Assembly (NCBI GenBank): GCA_024304985.1
Contig: JAMWZC010000006.1
Location: forward strand, 1-64,000
Source: Paracoccaceae bacterium
GTDB lineage: Bacteria > Pseudomonadota > Alphaproteobacteria > Rhodobacterales > Rhodobacteraceae
DNA length: 64,000 nucleotides
Direction of reading: 5' to 3'
Part shown: one piece after another, positions 8,365 to 16,709 of the stretch
How positions within the stretch are numbered: position 1 is the first letter of the stretch
How the letters are laid out: every line of letters begins with the position of its first letter
The notes under the pieces: generated by a model
Told to the model about the DNA's origin: nothing
Seen by the model: the letters and a program-made list of their open reading frames with translations, nothing else
The model's database searches: none
Program-made: the position numbers and the translations under genes

Positions 8365-9264
8365 TTAAAGGCAATCTGGTGCTGCTTTTGGTGTAGTATG
8401 GGGTACATAGAAAGCAATTCTGCCATTCTTTAGAACGAGGAAGTTGTAGGAGTCGCGGTCGAAGAACAGATCGCCACCATATATGGGCATCATGGGCGTC
8501 AGCTGACAAACTCCATTCTCAAAGGAGTAATTGACTGTTGGGCCATGCATCATCGAAAAAGACCTTGCCATGCCAAAGAGCATGCAAAGCCAGATAATAG
8601 CCACCAATGCTACACTTCTGCCCTCGTTTGAAGAAAAAAACTCACTATGGGTCCTTCCAGATCCTACTCGATATGCGACCATCGTTCCTAAAATTGCCAT
8701 TAAGCCTCCGAAGACAATGATAGAAAACACCATTGCTCTAGTGGGAGTGGTTAAAACATGTCTATTTTCTATTTGAAAAAACGTCGAGGCTATGAGCAAA
8801 AAAGTAATCAATGAATATAAAAATAGTATGGGCCATTTGTGTCTCCGGCCCGCAACAACTGCATTGTTCAAACGTCGCTGCATACGTTGAACGGTCGGAT
8901 GTCGCAGGCCTCTTTTTCTTTTTGGGCCTAGGTAAACTTTACAGACAAGAAAATTCCATTGAATGAAAATTCCAGTTACAATTAGTCTTGAAATCTTAAG
9001 TGAGAATAGTGCGATTAAAAGAATGAGGTTCAGTTGTCCAAAAAGGTATGCAATCGTTTCGTTGTTCACGGATGTCAAAATTGAAGCAGGTAGTCCTGCC
9101 AGCACCCCCAGCAAATACCCCCCTCCAGCACTAATGTAGATTAAGAAAAATAATAAAAAATAAGCGAAGGCTTGTCCGGCGCTGATTTTTGAAATAACAC
9201 TTAATAAAGGTGCGCGCTCTATCGAGGCTCGCCAAATTTTATCACTATCTTCCAAAAAAATCAC
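8365..9264 (-). CDS. AT-rich orphan multi-pass membrane protein
   Basis: This protein of about 299 residues does not match a family I recognise. It has roughly five hydrophobic segments (about residues 30-60, 75-115, 145-162, 178-200 and 215-232), a basic cytoplasmic loop rich in Arg/Lys around 125-143, and a C-terminal soluble tail of about 65 residues with YGGDLFFDRDSYNFLVL. Base composition is strikingly AT-rich compared with its neighbours, which suggests recent transfer. The annotated start is GTG at 9264. A TTG at 9255 is also plausible, because GAGGTG then sits at a good distance. It lies between preTA and the rutR-like gene, is not part of either operon, and has no partner gene. Confidence 0.6.
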   Translation of the reverse strand: MIFLEDSDKIWRASIERAPLLSVISKISAGQAFAYFLLFFLIYISAGGGYLLGVLAGLPASILTSVNNETIAYLFGQLNLILLIALFSLKISRLIVTGIFIQWNFLVCKVYLGPKRKRGLRHPTVQRMQRRLNNAVVAGRRHKWPILFLYSLITFLLIASTFFQIENRHVLTTPTRAMVFSIIVFGGLMAILGTMVAYRVGSGRTHSEFFSSNEGRSVALVAIIWLCMLFGMARSFSMMHGPTVNYSFENGVCQLTPMMPIYGGDLFFDRDSYNFLVLKNGRIAFYVPHTTPKAAPDCL

Positions 9265-9783
9265 CTCAAGGAACTAAACTCATTAGGTGTGCAGCCGCAC
9301 TACTTGAGTACATATAACAACAAAATGTTCTGAAATCTTACTATACTGACTTGTTTGGCTAGTTGCAACGAGAACAGGTCATGTGCAGCGTTCAGGTTCG
9401 TTATGAATGTAACTTGAAAATTTTTCTGCTTTGGGGCTGGGAGCTTTTCTCTGAATAGCTAGCCAATTTTCTAGACGCAATGTCCTGCGAATCTACGAAA
9501 AGGCAACTTCCTTCCAAATCTCCAGCACCCCGATCACCTCACATCGTCTCATTAATCAACGATCCGGCAAAGGCCGCGCGGGCGATGCGAGGGCCGCGGC
9601 GTGGTTCGTCCCTGCCACCAACCCCACCGCGCAGAGGCGCCCCGGCAAAAATCGGGTCGCGCCTTTGCGGGATGGGGGCAGGGGCCACGCTTGCGGCCCT
9701 TAAAGGCTTAACAGCCTCGGTATAATCCTTAAAATCTGCCTAACGCAAACCGACAACCCCTTGAAATCATTGACCTCGGAAAA
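9265..9783. other. Gene-free region at the edge of the AT-rich block
   Basis: No gene is supported. The left two-thirds (to about 9530) is AT-rich like the orphan membrane gene and presumably carries its promoter; the remainder returns to high GC. I see no tRNA, integrase or clear direct repeat marking an insertion boundary. Confidence 0.5.
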
Positions 9784-9800
9784 TGTCCCACGATGGGACA
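9784..9800 (-). terminator. Hairpin terminator after the rutR-like gene
   Basis: TGTCCCA (9784-9790) and TGGGACA (9794-9800) form a perfect seven-base stem with a three-base loop. On the minus strand it is followed by TTTTCC, and it lies eleven bases beyond the stop codon of the repressor gene. Confidence 0.65.
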
Positions 9801-9810
9801 CTCCTCCGGA

Positions 9811-10467
9811 TCAGGCCGTCAGAAGCCGGCGATACATCGTCTCAAGATGACTTGCGGCCCCCGGAAAGACCCCGCCCTCCGGCATCAGGACATTCACCTG
9901 CGCCTCGAAATCCGCATAGTGCTGGGTGGTGGCCCAGATCGAAAAGATCAGGTGCCGCGGATCAACCGCCGCGATCCGCCCCGCCTCCGCCCAGCCCGCG
10001 ATCAGCGCCGCCTTCTGATCCACCAAGGGTTTCAGCCGCGCCTCCAGATGCGGCCCCATCCGCGGCGCGCCTTGCAGGATTTCATTGGCAAACAACCGGC
10101 TCTCGCGCGGATAGGCCTGCGCCATATCCAGCTTGCGCCGGATATAGGCCAGGATCTCCTCCAGCGGCTCCCCTTCCGGGTTCATCTGCTCCAGCGGATC
10201 GAGCCAGGTTTCCATCAGTTGATTGAGAAGGGTGACATGGATCGCCTCCTTCCCGTCGAAGTAATACAGGATGTTCGGCTTGGACAACCCCGCCTCCGCC
10301 GCGATCTGATCCAGCGTCGCGCCCCGGAAACCATGGGCCGAGAACACCTCCAGCGCCGCCTCCAAGATCCGCTTGCGATTGCGCGTCTGAATGCGGCTGC
10401 GCTTGGGGGCGGGTTCCGCACGGACCTTCGCGGCACGCGCTGTGGCTGTCCTGGCTGCGTCCTTCAT
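9811..10467 (-). CDS. rutR: RutR-like TetR-family pyrimidine repressor
   Basis: This 218-residue TetR-family regulator has an N-terminal helix-turn-helix (about 30-75; TLDQIAAEAGLSKPNILYYF) and a C-terminal domain closely resembling E. coli RutR, including ESRLFANEILQGAP, LIAGWAEAG, DPRHLIFSIWATTQHYADF. RutR binds uracil and thymine and releases DNA when they are present. The start at 10467 has GAGAGGG upstream; longer in-frame starts have none. The gene is divergent from the pyrimidine hydrolase operon, with a perfect RutR-type palindrome between them and a second copy upstream of preT. Confidence 0.88.
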   Translation of the reverse strand: MKDAARTATARAAKVRAEPAPKRSRIQTRNRKRILEAALEVFSAHGFRGATLDQIAAEAGLSKPNILYYFDGKEAIHVTLLNQLMETWLDPLEQMNPEGEPLEEILAYIRRKLDMAQAYPRESRLFANEILQGAPRMGPHLEARLKPLVDQKAALIAGWAEAGRIAAVDPRHLIFSIWATTQHYADFEAQVNVLMPEGGVFPGAASHLETMYRRLLTA

Positions 10468-10543
10468 AGGCCCTCTCTTGCTGCGAAATTCATCGCTAAC
10501 CGAAGCGCCCCCCAGCGTCCAGACCGGCGGTTCAAGACAAATC

Positions 10544-10591
10544 TTGACACAGGTGACACAGGTTGCAATCGTCACTTTACCAATTGGTAAA
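10544..10591 (+). promoter_or_regulatory. Operator (perfect palindrome) and candidate promoter for the pyrimidine hydrolase operon
   Basis: TTTACCAATTGGTAAA at 10576-10591 is a perfect 16-bp palindrome matching the RutR consensus in all but one base per half-site. A TTGACA at 10544-10549 is a reasonable -35 element. A -10 would fall near 10567-10572, placing the operator over the start of transcription, a typical repressor position. The site is between the divergent repressor and amidohydrolase genes, so it may control both. Confidence 0.75.
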
Positions 10592-10701
10592 AAAGCAACA
10601 AGGCGGAAGCATCTTCTCGACACGGGCGGCCGGGGTGGAACGGCCCCTCTGCGCTATGGATGCAAGAGGCCGGATGACAGAAGAAACAGGGAATGAACGC
10701 A

Positions 10702-11952
10702 ATGCCTGCACCCGGTGAGAACCTCAAGATCAATGCCGACCGTCTGTGGGACAGCCTGATGGAGATGGCCAAGATCGGCCCCGGCATCGCAGGCGGCAAC
10801 AACCGCCAGACCCTGACCGACGAGGATGCCGAAGGCCGCGCCCTGTTCCAACGCTGGTGTGAAGACGCGGGCTGCACCATGGGGCTGGACACCATGGGCA
10901 ATATGTTCGCGCGGCGCGAAGGGACCGACCCCGACGCACTGCCGGTCTATGTGGGCAGCCATCTGGATACGCAGCCCACAGGCGGGAAATATGACGGCGT
11001 ACTGGGTGTTCTGGGCGGGCTGGAGGTGATCCGCACGCTGAACGATCTGGGCATCCGCACCCGCCATCCCATCGTCGCCGTGAACTGGACCAACGAGGAA
11101 GGCACCCGCTTTGCCCCGGCCATGCTGTCATCCGGTGTCTTTGCCGGTGTGCTGGATGAAGACTGGGCCAAAGACCGCGTGGATGCCAAGGGCAAGCGCT
11201 TTGGCGACGAATTGAAGCGGATCGGCTGGGAAGGCGACGAGCCTGTGGGTGCGCGCAAGATGCATGCCTACTACGAGCTGCATATCGAGCAGGGCCCCAT
11301 TCTGGAGGCCGAGGGCAAGGATGTGGGCGTCGTCACCCACGGGCAGGGCCTGCGCTGGGTGCAATGCACGGTGACGGGCAAGGGCCAGCATACGGGATCG
11401 ACGCCCATGCGCATGCGCCGCAACGCGGGGCGGGGCCTCGCGCAGATCACCGAACTGGTGCACGCGATTGCCATGGCGCATCAGCCCGCCGCCGTGGGGG
11501 CGATCGGCCATATCGACGTCTATCCCAACAGCCGCAACGTAATCCCTGAAAAGGTGGTCTTTACGGTCGATTTCCGCAGCCATGTGCTTGAAACGCTGGA
11601 AGCGATGGTGGCCGAGTTGAACGAGAAGGCACCGGGTATCTGCGACGCGCTGGGATGCGAATTCGAAGCCGAGGTGGTGGGCGCTTTCGATCCCCCCGCC
11701 TTCGACGAAGGCTGCGTGACTGCGATCCGCAACGCCTGCGAAACGCTGGGTTATAGCCATATGGATGTGATCTCGGGTGCCGGTCACGATGCCTGCTGGA
11801 TCAACCGGGTGGCCCCGACCGCGATGATCATGACGCCCTGCGTGGACGGGTTGAGTCATAACGAGGCGGAAGAGATTACCAAGGATTGGGCCCGCGCGGG
11901 ATGCGATGTGCTGCTGCACGCAGTGGTCGAAACAGCGGGCATCGCCGAGTGA
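10702..11952 (+). CDS. N-carbamoyl-beta-alanine amidohydrolase (beta-ureidopropionase type, M20 family)
   Basis: This 416-residue zinc-dependent amidohydrolase of the HyuC/AmaB/PydC group hydrolyses N-carbamoyl-beta-alanine to beta-alanine, CO2 and ammonia, the third step of reductive pyrimidine degradation. Visible metal-site motifs include GSHLDTQPTGGKYDG and NEEGTRF. The dimerisation domain has RWVQCTVTGKGQHTGSTPM, and SGAGHDA and SHNEAE lie near the C-terminus. The start at 10702 is chosen because AGGGA lies nine bases upstream; the ATG at 10693 would leave no spacing. The stop overlaps the next ATG (TGATG). Confidence 0.9.
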   Translation: MPAPGENLKINADRLWDSLMEMAKIGPGIAGGNNRQTLTDEDAEGRALFQRWCEDAGCTMGLDTMGNMFARREGTDPDALPVYVGSHLDTQPTGGKYDGVLGVLGGLEVIRTLNDLGIRTRHPIVAVNWTNEEGTRFAPAMLSSGVFAGVLDEDWAKDRVDAKGKRFGDELKRIGWEGDEPVGARKMHAYYELHIEQGPILEAEGKDVGVVTHGQGLRWVQCTVTGKGQHTGSTPMRMRRNAGRGLAQITELVHAIAMAHQPAAVGAIGHIDVYPNSRNVIPEKVVFTVDFRSHVLETLEAMVAELNEKAPGICDALGCEFEAEVVGAFDPPAFDEGCVTAIRNACETLGYSHMDVISGAGHDACWINRVAPTAMIMTPCVDGLSHNEAEEITKDWARAGCDVLLHAVVETAGIAE

Positions 11953-12272
11953 TGACGGCTAACTGGATGATGGGGTTAAAGCGCCTCTGGATCGTCGTGA
12001 GCCTACTTTGGGTGATGGCAATGTTTTTGCAGTTTCAAGTCTACCATCACGCTCTCAACGTAATCGGCTGGCGAGAGTTTGTGCCAAAAACCGGGGGCAT
12101 AAGTCTATTTGACGATATCCCAGTTTCGACAGACTACTCGACAAGCCAGCTAGTCAGGTACCTGGTCGTTGCTACTGCCATACCTGCTGTTGTTCCGTTT
12201 GGTTTTTGGACTTTTCGTTGGATTGTTCGCGGGTTTATTCGTGAGCAAACTAGAAATGGAGAAGATAAATGA
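11952..12272 (+). CDS. Small AT-rich two-helix membrane protein inside the pyrimidine operon
   Basis: This 106-residue protein has two hydrophobic segments (about 9-27 and 69-90) and a basic C-terminal tail; I recognise no family. Its start overlaps the preceding stop (TGATG) and its stop overlaps the dihydropyrimidinase start (ATGA), so it is translationally stitched into the operon. Its base composition is much more AT-rich than both neighbours. A role in pyrimidine handling, for example as a small transport or anchoring factor, is only suggested by position; it could also be an inserted passenger. Confidence 0.65.
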   Translation: MTANWMMGLKRLWIVVSLLWVMAMFLQFQVYHHALNVIGWREFVPKTGGISLFDDIPVSTDYSTSQLVRYLVVATAIPAVVPFGFWTFRWIVRGFIREQTRNGEDK

Positions 12273-13732
12273 GCTCGAAAGTCATCAAAGGCGGCATGGT
12301 CTGCACCGCGGACCGCACATGGAAAGCCGATGTGCTGATCGAGGGCGAGACCATCAAGCAGATCGGCGTCGATCTGAAAGGTGATGAGTATATCGATGCC
12401 GATGGGGCCTATGTGATCCCCGGCGGGATCGACCCGCACACGCATCTGGAGATGCCCTTCATGGGCACAACGGCAGCGGAAACCTTCGAGAGTGGCACAT
12501 GGGCGGCGGCGACAGGTGGGACCACGATGATCGTGGATTTCTGCCTGCCGGGGGCCGATGGCAGCATCAAGAACGCGATCAATGAGTGGCACCGGAAGTC
12601 TGCGCCGCAGATCTGTTCCGATGTCGGCTATCACATGGCGATCACCGGCTGGAACGAGAGCGTCTTCAACGAGATGAAGGACGCGGTCGATATGGGGGTG
12701 AACAGCTTCAAGCATTTCATGGCCTATAAGGGCGCGCTGATGATCGAGGATGACGAGATGTTCGCATCCTTCAAGCGCTGCGCCGAACTGGGCGCGCTGC
12801 CGATGGTCCATGCCGAGAACGGCGATCTGGTGGCCGAGATGCAGCAGAAATACTTTGATCAGGGAATCACCGGGCCGGAGGGTCACGCCTATTCCCGCCC
12901 GCCCGAATTCGAGGGCGAGGCCGCGAACCGCGCGATCACCATCGCCGATGCGGCGGGGGTGCCGTTGTATATCGTGCATGTCTCCTGCGAGCAGGCGCAT
13001 GAGGCGATCCGGCGCGCGCGGCAGAAGGGGATGCGGGTCTATGGCGAGCCGCTGATCCAGTTCCTGACGTTGGACGAATCCGAGTATTTCAACACCGATT
13101 GGGACCATGCCGCGCGGCGCGTGATGTCGCCGCCCTTCCGCAACAAGGCACATCAGGACAGTCTGTGGGCCGGATTGCAGGCCGGATCGTTGCAGGTGGT
13201 GGCCACGGATCATGCGGCCTTCAGCACGGCGCAGAAGCGCGCGGGGCGGCATGATTTCCGCATCATCCCGAACGGATCAAACGGGTTGGAGGAGCGTCTG
13301 GCCGTCCTGTGGACCGAAGGGGTGGAAACGGGCCGCCTGACGCCCAACGAATTCGTGGCGGCGACCAGCACGAATGTGGCCAAGATCCTGAATATCTATC
13401 CCAAGAAGGGGGCGATCGTGGAAGGGGCGGATGCAGACATCGTGGTCTGGGACCCGAAGATCAGCAAGACCATCAGCGCTTCGAACCACCATTCGGTGCT
13501 GGATTACAACGTGTTCGAGGGCTTCGAGGTGAAGGCGCAGGCGCGCTATACCCTGAGTCGGGGCGAGGTGATCTGGGCTTGGGGGCAGAACAGCCAGCCG
13601 CAGCCCGGACGGGGCCGTTTCGTGCCGCGCCCGGCCTTTCCCTCGGCCAACGTGGCGCTGAGCAAGTGGAAGGAACTGACCGCGCCCAAGATGATCAAAC
13701 GTGATCCGCTGAATATTCCGGCAGGAATCTGA
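12269..13732 (+). CDS. hydA: Dihydropyrimidinase
   Basis: This 487-residue cyclic amidohydrolase opens dihydrouracil or dihydrothymine to the N-carbamoyl-beta-amino acid, linking PreTA to the amidohydrolase encoded just upstream. The binuclear metal site is complete: His57 and His59 (HTH), carboxylated Lys154 (MAYKGAL), His181 (HAEN), His237 (HVS) and Asp314 (ATDHAAF). Length is typical. The ATG overlaps the stop of the small membrane-protein gene. The substrate is supported by context, although some relatives prefer hydantoins. Confidence 0.93.
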   Translation: MSSKVIKGGMVCTADRTWKADVLIEGETIKQIGVDLKGDEYIDADGAYVIPGGIDPHTHLEMPFMGTTAAETFESGTWAAATGGTTMIVDFCLPGADGSIKNAINEWHRKSAPQICSDVGYHMAITGWNESVFNEMKDAVDMGVNSFKHFMAYKGALMIEDDEMFASFKRCAELGALPMVHAENGDLVAEMQQKYFDQGITGPEGHAYSRPPEFEGEAANRAITIADAAGVPLYIVHVSCEQAHEAIRRARQKGMRVYGEPLIQFLTLDESEYFNTDWDHAARRVMSPPFRNKAHQDSLWAGLQAGSLQVVATDHAAFSTAQKRAGRHDFRIIPNGSNGLEERLAVLWTEGVETGRLTPNEFVAATSTNVAKILNIYPKKGAIVEGADADIVVWDPKISKTISASNHHSVLDYNVFEGFEVKAQARYTLSRGEVIWAWGQNSQPQPGRGRFVPRPAFPSANVALSKWKELTAPKMIKRDPLNIPAGI

Positions 13733-13825
13733 TTCAGGTCAGAAAAGAAGCAGAGTAAGGGAGGGTCGGACTTGATCCGGCCCCCCGCCGCCAGCCAATA
13801 CTGCGGCCAGCAGGAGACGACAGAC

Positions 13826-14626
13826 GTGACCACCCAACCCGCGATCAGCGCCCCCGTGATCAGTGCCAAGGGCCTTGATCTGACCTTTCAGACCGGGGAT
13901 GGCCCGGTGCATGCGCTGCGTGACGTGTCGCTGGACATCAACCGGGGGGATTTCGTCAGTTTTATTGGCCCGTCGGGCTGTGGCAAGACCACCTTCCTGC
14001 GGGTGATGGCCGATCTGGAGCAGCCGACGGCAGGGCAGATCACGGTGAACGGCACCTCGCCCGAGGCGGCGCGCAAGGCGCGGGCCTATGGCTATGTGTT
14101 TCAGGCGGCGGGGTTGTATCCTTGGCGCACCATCGGCGGCAATATCCGCCTGCCGCTTGAGATCATGGGCTATAGCCGCGCCGATCAGGACGAACGGGTC
14201 AAGCGTGTGATGGAACTGGTGGAACTGGGCGGGTTCGAGAAGAAATATCCCTGGCAGCTCTCGGGCGGGATGCAGCAGCGGGCCAGTATCGCCCGCGCGC
14301 TGGCCTTTGATGCCGATCTGCTGTTGATGGATGAACCCTTCGGCGCGCTGGACGAGATCGTGCGGGACCATTTGAACGAGCAGTTGCTCAAGCTGTGGGA
14401 GCGGACCAACAAGACGATCTGTTTCGTCACCCATTCGATCCCCGAGGCGGTTTATCTGTCCACGAAGATCGTGGTGATGTCGCCGCGCCCGGGCCGGATC
14501 ACCGATGTGATCGACAGCCCCCTGCCGCGCGCGCGCCCCTTGGAGATCCGCGACAGCCCAGAGTTCATCGAGATCGCCCATCGCGTCCGCGACGGGCTGC
14601 GCGCGGGGCATGCTTATGATGATTGA
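13826..14626 (+). CDS. ABC transporter ATPase, SsuB/TauB/ThiZ type
   Basis: This 266-residue ATPase powers the two permeases encoded downstream. It has Walker A GPSGCGKTT, signature LSGGMQQR, Walker B LLLMDEPFGALD and the switch His in THSIPEA. The GTG start at 13826 is preferred because AGGAG lies about ten bases before it. Association with an NMT1/THI5-like binding protein and the pyrimidine enzymes suggests import of a pyrimidine or dihydropyrimidine-like compound. The transporter type also fits hydroxymethylpyrimidine, taurine or nitrate-like ligands. Confidence 0.88.
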   Translation: MTTQPAISAPVISAKGLDLTFQTGDGPVHALRDVSLDINRGDFVSFIGPSGCGKTTFLRVMADLEQPTAGQITVNGTSPEAARKARAYGYVFQAAGLYPWRTIGGNIRLPLEIMGYSRADQDERVKRVMELVELGGFEKKYPWQLSGGMQQRASIARALAFDADLLLMDEPFGALDEIVRDHLNEQLLKLWERTNKTICFVTHSIPEAVYLSTKIVVMSPRPGRITDVIDSPLPRARPLEIRDSPEFIEIAHRVRDGLRAGHAYDD

Positions 14627-14775
14627 GCCGCGCGCCGCCGATCCGGGTGGAAAGGGCGCAGGCGCCTGCCCCCCTTCACACCCGGCCCGCCTTTTGTGCA
14701 AGGTGGCGGACCCCTTCACCGTTCACGGTCATCGGCTCTCCAGCCTGTACCGTGGGGGGAATAGAGCACCAATTC

Positions 14776-14851
14776 CTTTCACTGTTCCTAAAATACTCAA
14801 AGAACTGTGCCCGCCGCAGGTGATGGCTTTCGAGTATCCGGGGAACGGTGA
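14776..14851. repeat. Inverted pair of a dispersed intergenic repeat
   Basis: Two copies of the same motif face each other with 24 bases between them. The minus-strand copy (14776-14802) reads TTTGAGTATTTTAGG then AACAGTGAAAG. The plus-strand copy (14827-14851) reads TTTCGAGTATCCGGGG then AACGGTGA. Together they could fold into one long imperfect hairpin in the 243-base gap between the ATPase and the first permease. Related motifs occur at 26930, 45684, 50550 and 63375. Confidence 0.65.
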
Positions 14852-14869
14852 CGCCGGGAGTGTGCAAGC

Positions 14870-15802
14870 ATGAGGAATGCTCTGCCTGTCCTGACGGTTC
14901 TGCTGGCGATCATGGCCATCTGGTATGCCGCTGTGGCGCCGATGAATATCCGCGTCGCGCTGGATCAGGCGCAGCGGGGTGGGGCGGTGTTGCAGCCTGC
15001 CACCGCGCTGGAGCGGCAGGAGGTGTCGGTCTGGTCCTTGATGCTGCGCAATCCGGCGCAGATCAAGGACGCCTATGCGATGGAGCGGCCGCGGTTGCCG
15101 ACGCCGGGGCAGGTGGCGGTCGAGTTGTGGAACACCACAGGGGATATGGCGCTGAGCGGGCGGGCGATGTCGAAACGCTCGCTTATCTATCACGGCTGGA
15201 TCACGCTGCAATCGACGCTTTGGGGCTTTGCGCTGGGCACGACTCTGGGGATTCTGGGGGCGGTGGCCATCGTCTATTCGCGGGTGGTGGATATGAGCCT
15301 GATGCCTTGGGCGATCATCAGCCAGACGGTGCCCATTGTGGCACTGGCACCGATGATCATCGTCGTGGCGTCGCAATTGGGCATTTCGGACCGCACGGTG
15401 CCCAAGGCGATCATCTCGGCCTACCTGTGCTATTTCCCGGTGCTGGTGGGCATGGTCAAAGGGCTGCGCTCGCCCGCGCATGCGCAGCTGGACCTGCTCA
15501 AGACCTATAACGCGTCGGGCTTTCAGGCGTTTCTGAAGCTGCGTCTGCCAGCCTCGGTGCCGTATCTCTTTACCTCGCTCAAGGTCGGGATCGCGGCGGC
15601 GCTGGTGGGGACCATCGTCGGCGAGTTGCCGACGGGGGCCATCAGCGGCCTGGGTGCGCGGATCCTGATCGGGGATCAGTTCGGCACGCCGCTGGCGATC
15701 TGGGCGGCGCTGGTGGCGGCGGCGGTTCTGGCTGGGGCCTTGGTCACGCTGCTGGATCTGGCGCAGCGGGTCACCTTGAAACGCATGGGGATGCAGGCAT
15801 GA
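14870..15802 (+). CDS. ABC transporter permease 1
   Basis: This 310-residue inner-membrane permease of the BPD_transp_1 fold has an N-terminal signal-anchor helix (about 5-25), a periplasmic loop of about 75 residues, then five to six helices. The cytoplasmic EAA-like loop is around LLKTYNASGFQAFLKLRLPASVP. GGGAG precedes the ATG. The end overlaps the next permease by ATGA. It probably forms a heterodimeric channel with permease 2 and is driven by the ATPase encoded at 13826. Confidence 0.87.
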   Translation: MRNALPVLTVLLAIMAIWYAAVAPMNIRVALDQAQRGGAVLQPATALERQEVSVWSLMLRNPAQIKDAYAMERPRLPTPGQVAVELWNTTGDMALSGRAMSKRSLIYHGWITLQSTLWGFALGTTLGILGAVAIVYSRVVDMSLMPWAIISQTVPIVALAPMIIVVASQLGISDRTVPKAIISAYLCYFPVLVGMVKGLRSPAHAQLDLLKTYNASGFQAFLKLRLPASVPYLFTSLKVGIAAALVGTIVGELPTGAISGLGARILIGDQFGTPLAIWAALVAAAVLAGALVTLLDLAQRVTLKRMGMQA

Positions 15803-16644
15803 GCTGGCTGGTCTTTGCGCTGATCTTCTGGGCCGGGGCCTGGGCATTGAATGCGTGGCTGGCGAATTCCGCATGGCGGGGCACCCGCGCGGTACGCATT
15901 CTTGTGCCGGTGCTCTTTGGTGTGACCCTGATCGTGCTGTGGGAAGGGCTGGTGCGGGGATTGGGCGTGTCGCCCGTGATCCTGCCCGCACCATCCGATG
16001 TGGCGCAGACCTTTGCCGCCTCGACCGGCATCCTGTGGGAGGATTTCCGCCAGACCGTCCTCAAGGGCGCGTTGACCGGCTTTGCCATCGGCAGCACGGC
16101 GGCCTTTGTCACGGCCATCCTGATTGACCGGTCGGCCTTTCTGACCCGTGGCCTGTTGCCGGTGGGCAATTTCGTGGCCGCCCTGCCCATCGTGGGGATC
16201 GCGCCCATTCTGGTCAGCTGGTTCGGCTTTGACTGGCAGTCCAAGGCGGCGGTTGTCGTGGTGATGGTGTTTTTCCCCATCCTCGTGAACACGGTGCAGG
16301 GCCTGCGCGAAACGGATGCGATGCAGCGCGACCTGATGCGGACTTATGCGGCGGGCTATATGCAGACCTTGCTGAAGCTGCGCCTGCCTGCCGCCATGCC
16401 CTTCATCTTCAACGGGCTGAAGATCGCCACCACGCTGGCGCTGATCGGGGCGATCGTGGCGGAATATTTCGGGTCACCCACGCGCGGGATGGGCTTTCGC
16501 ATTTCCACGGGCGTAGGCAGCCTGTCGATTGATCTGGTCTGGGCCGAGATCATCGTCGCGGCCATCGCGGGCACGGCGTTTTATGGTATCGTGGTCTGGA
16601 TCGAGCGGGCGATGACCTTCTGGCATCCCTCGCAACGCAGGTAG
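15799..16644 (+). CDS. ABC transporter permease 2
   Basis: This 281-residue permease resembles its neighbour and the SsuC/ThiX group. It has about six helices and the EAA-like loop LMRTYAAGYMQTLLKLRLPA near the middle. Translation is coupled to permease 1 through an ATGA overlap. Two different permeases in one operon indicate a heterodimeric importer. Confidence 0.87.
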   Translation: MSWLVFALIFWAGAWALNAWLANSAWRGTRAVRILVPVLFGVTLIVLWEGLVRGLGVSPVILPAPSDVAQTFAASTGILWEDFRQTVLKGALTGFAIGSTAAFVTAILIDRSAFLTRGLLPVGNFVAALPIVGIAPILVSWFGFDWQSKAAVVVVMVFFPILVNTVQGLRETDAMQRDLMRTYAAGYMQTLLKLRLPAAMPFIFNGLKIATTLALIGAIVAEYFGSPTRGMGFRISTGVGSLSIDLVWAEIIVAAIAGTAFYGIVVWIERAMTFWHPSQRR

Positions 16645-16709
16645 CGGACAAGCAACAAGAAGCCGGAAAGGCCGGACAAGAAGAATCGTTCAACAAGGAG
16701 TATGAGAGA

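Noticed and set aside
9480-9725. An 81-codon plus-strand frame between the AT-rich gene and rutR
   Set aside because: It crosses the composition boundary, has no ribosome site and a low-complexity Pro/Arg-rich product.
13763-13784. Possible terminator between dihydropyrimidinase and the ABC transporter genes
   Set aside because: GGGTCGGA/TCCGGCCC can pair but there is no T-run, and the spacing fits a continuous operon.
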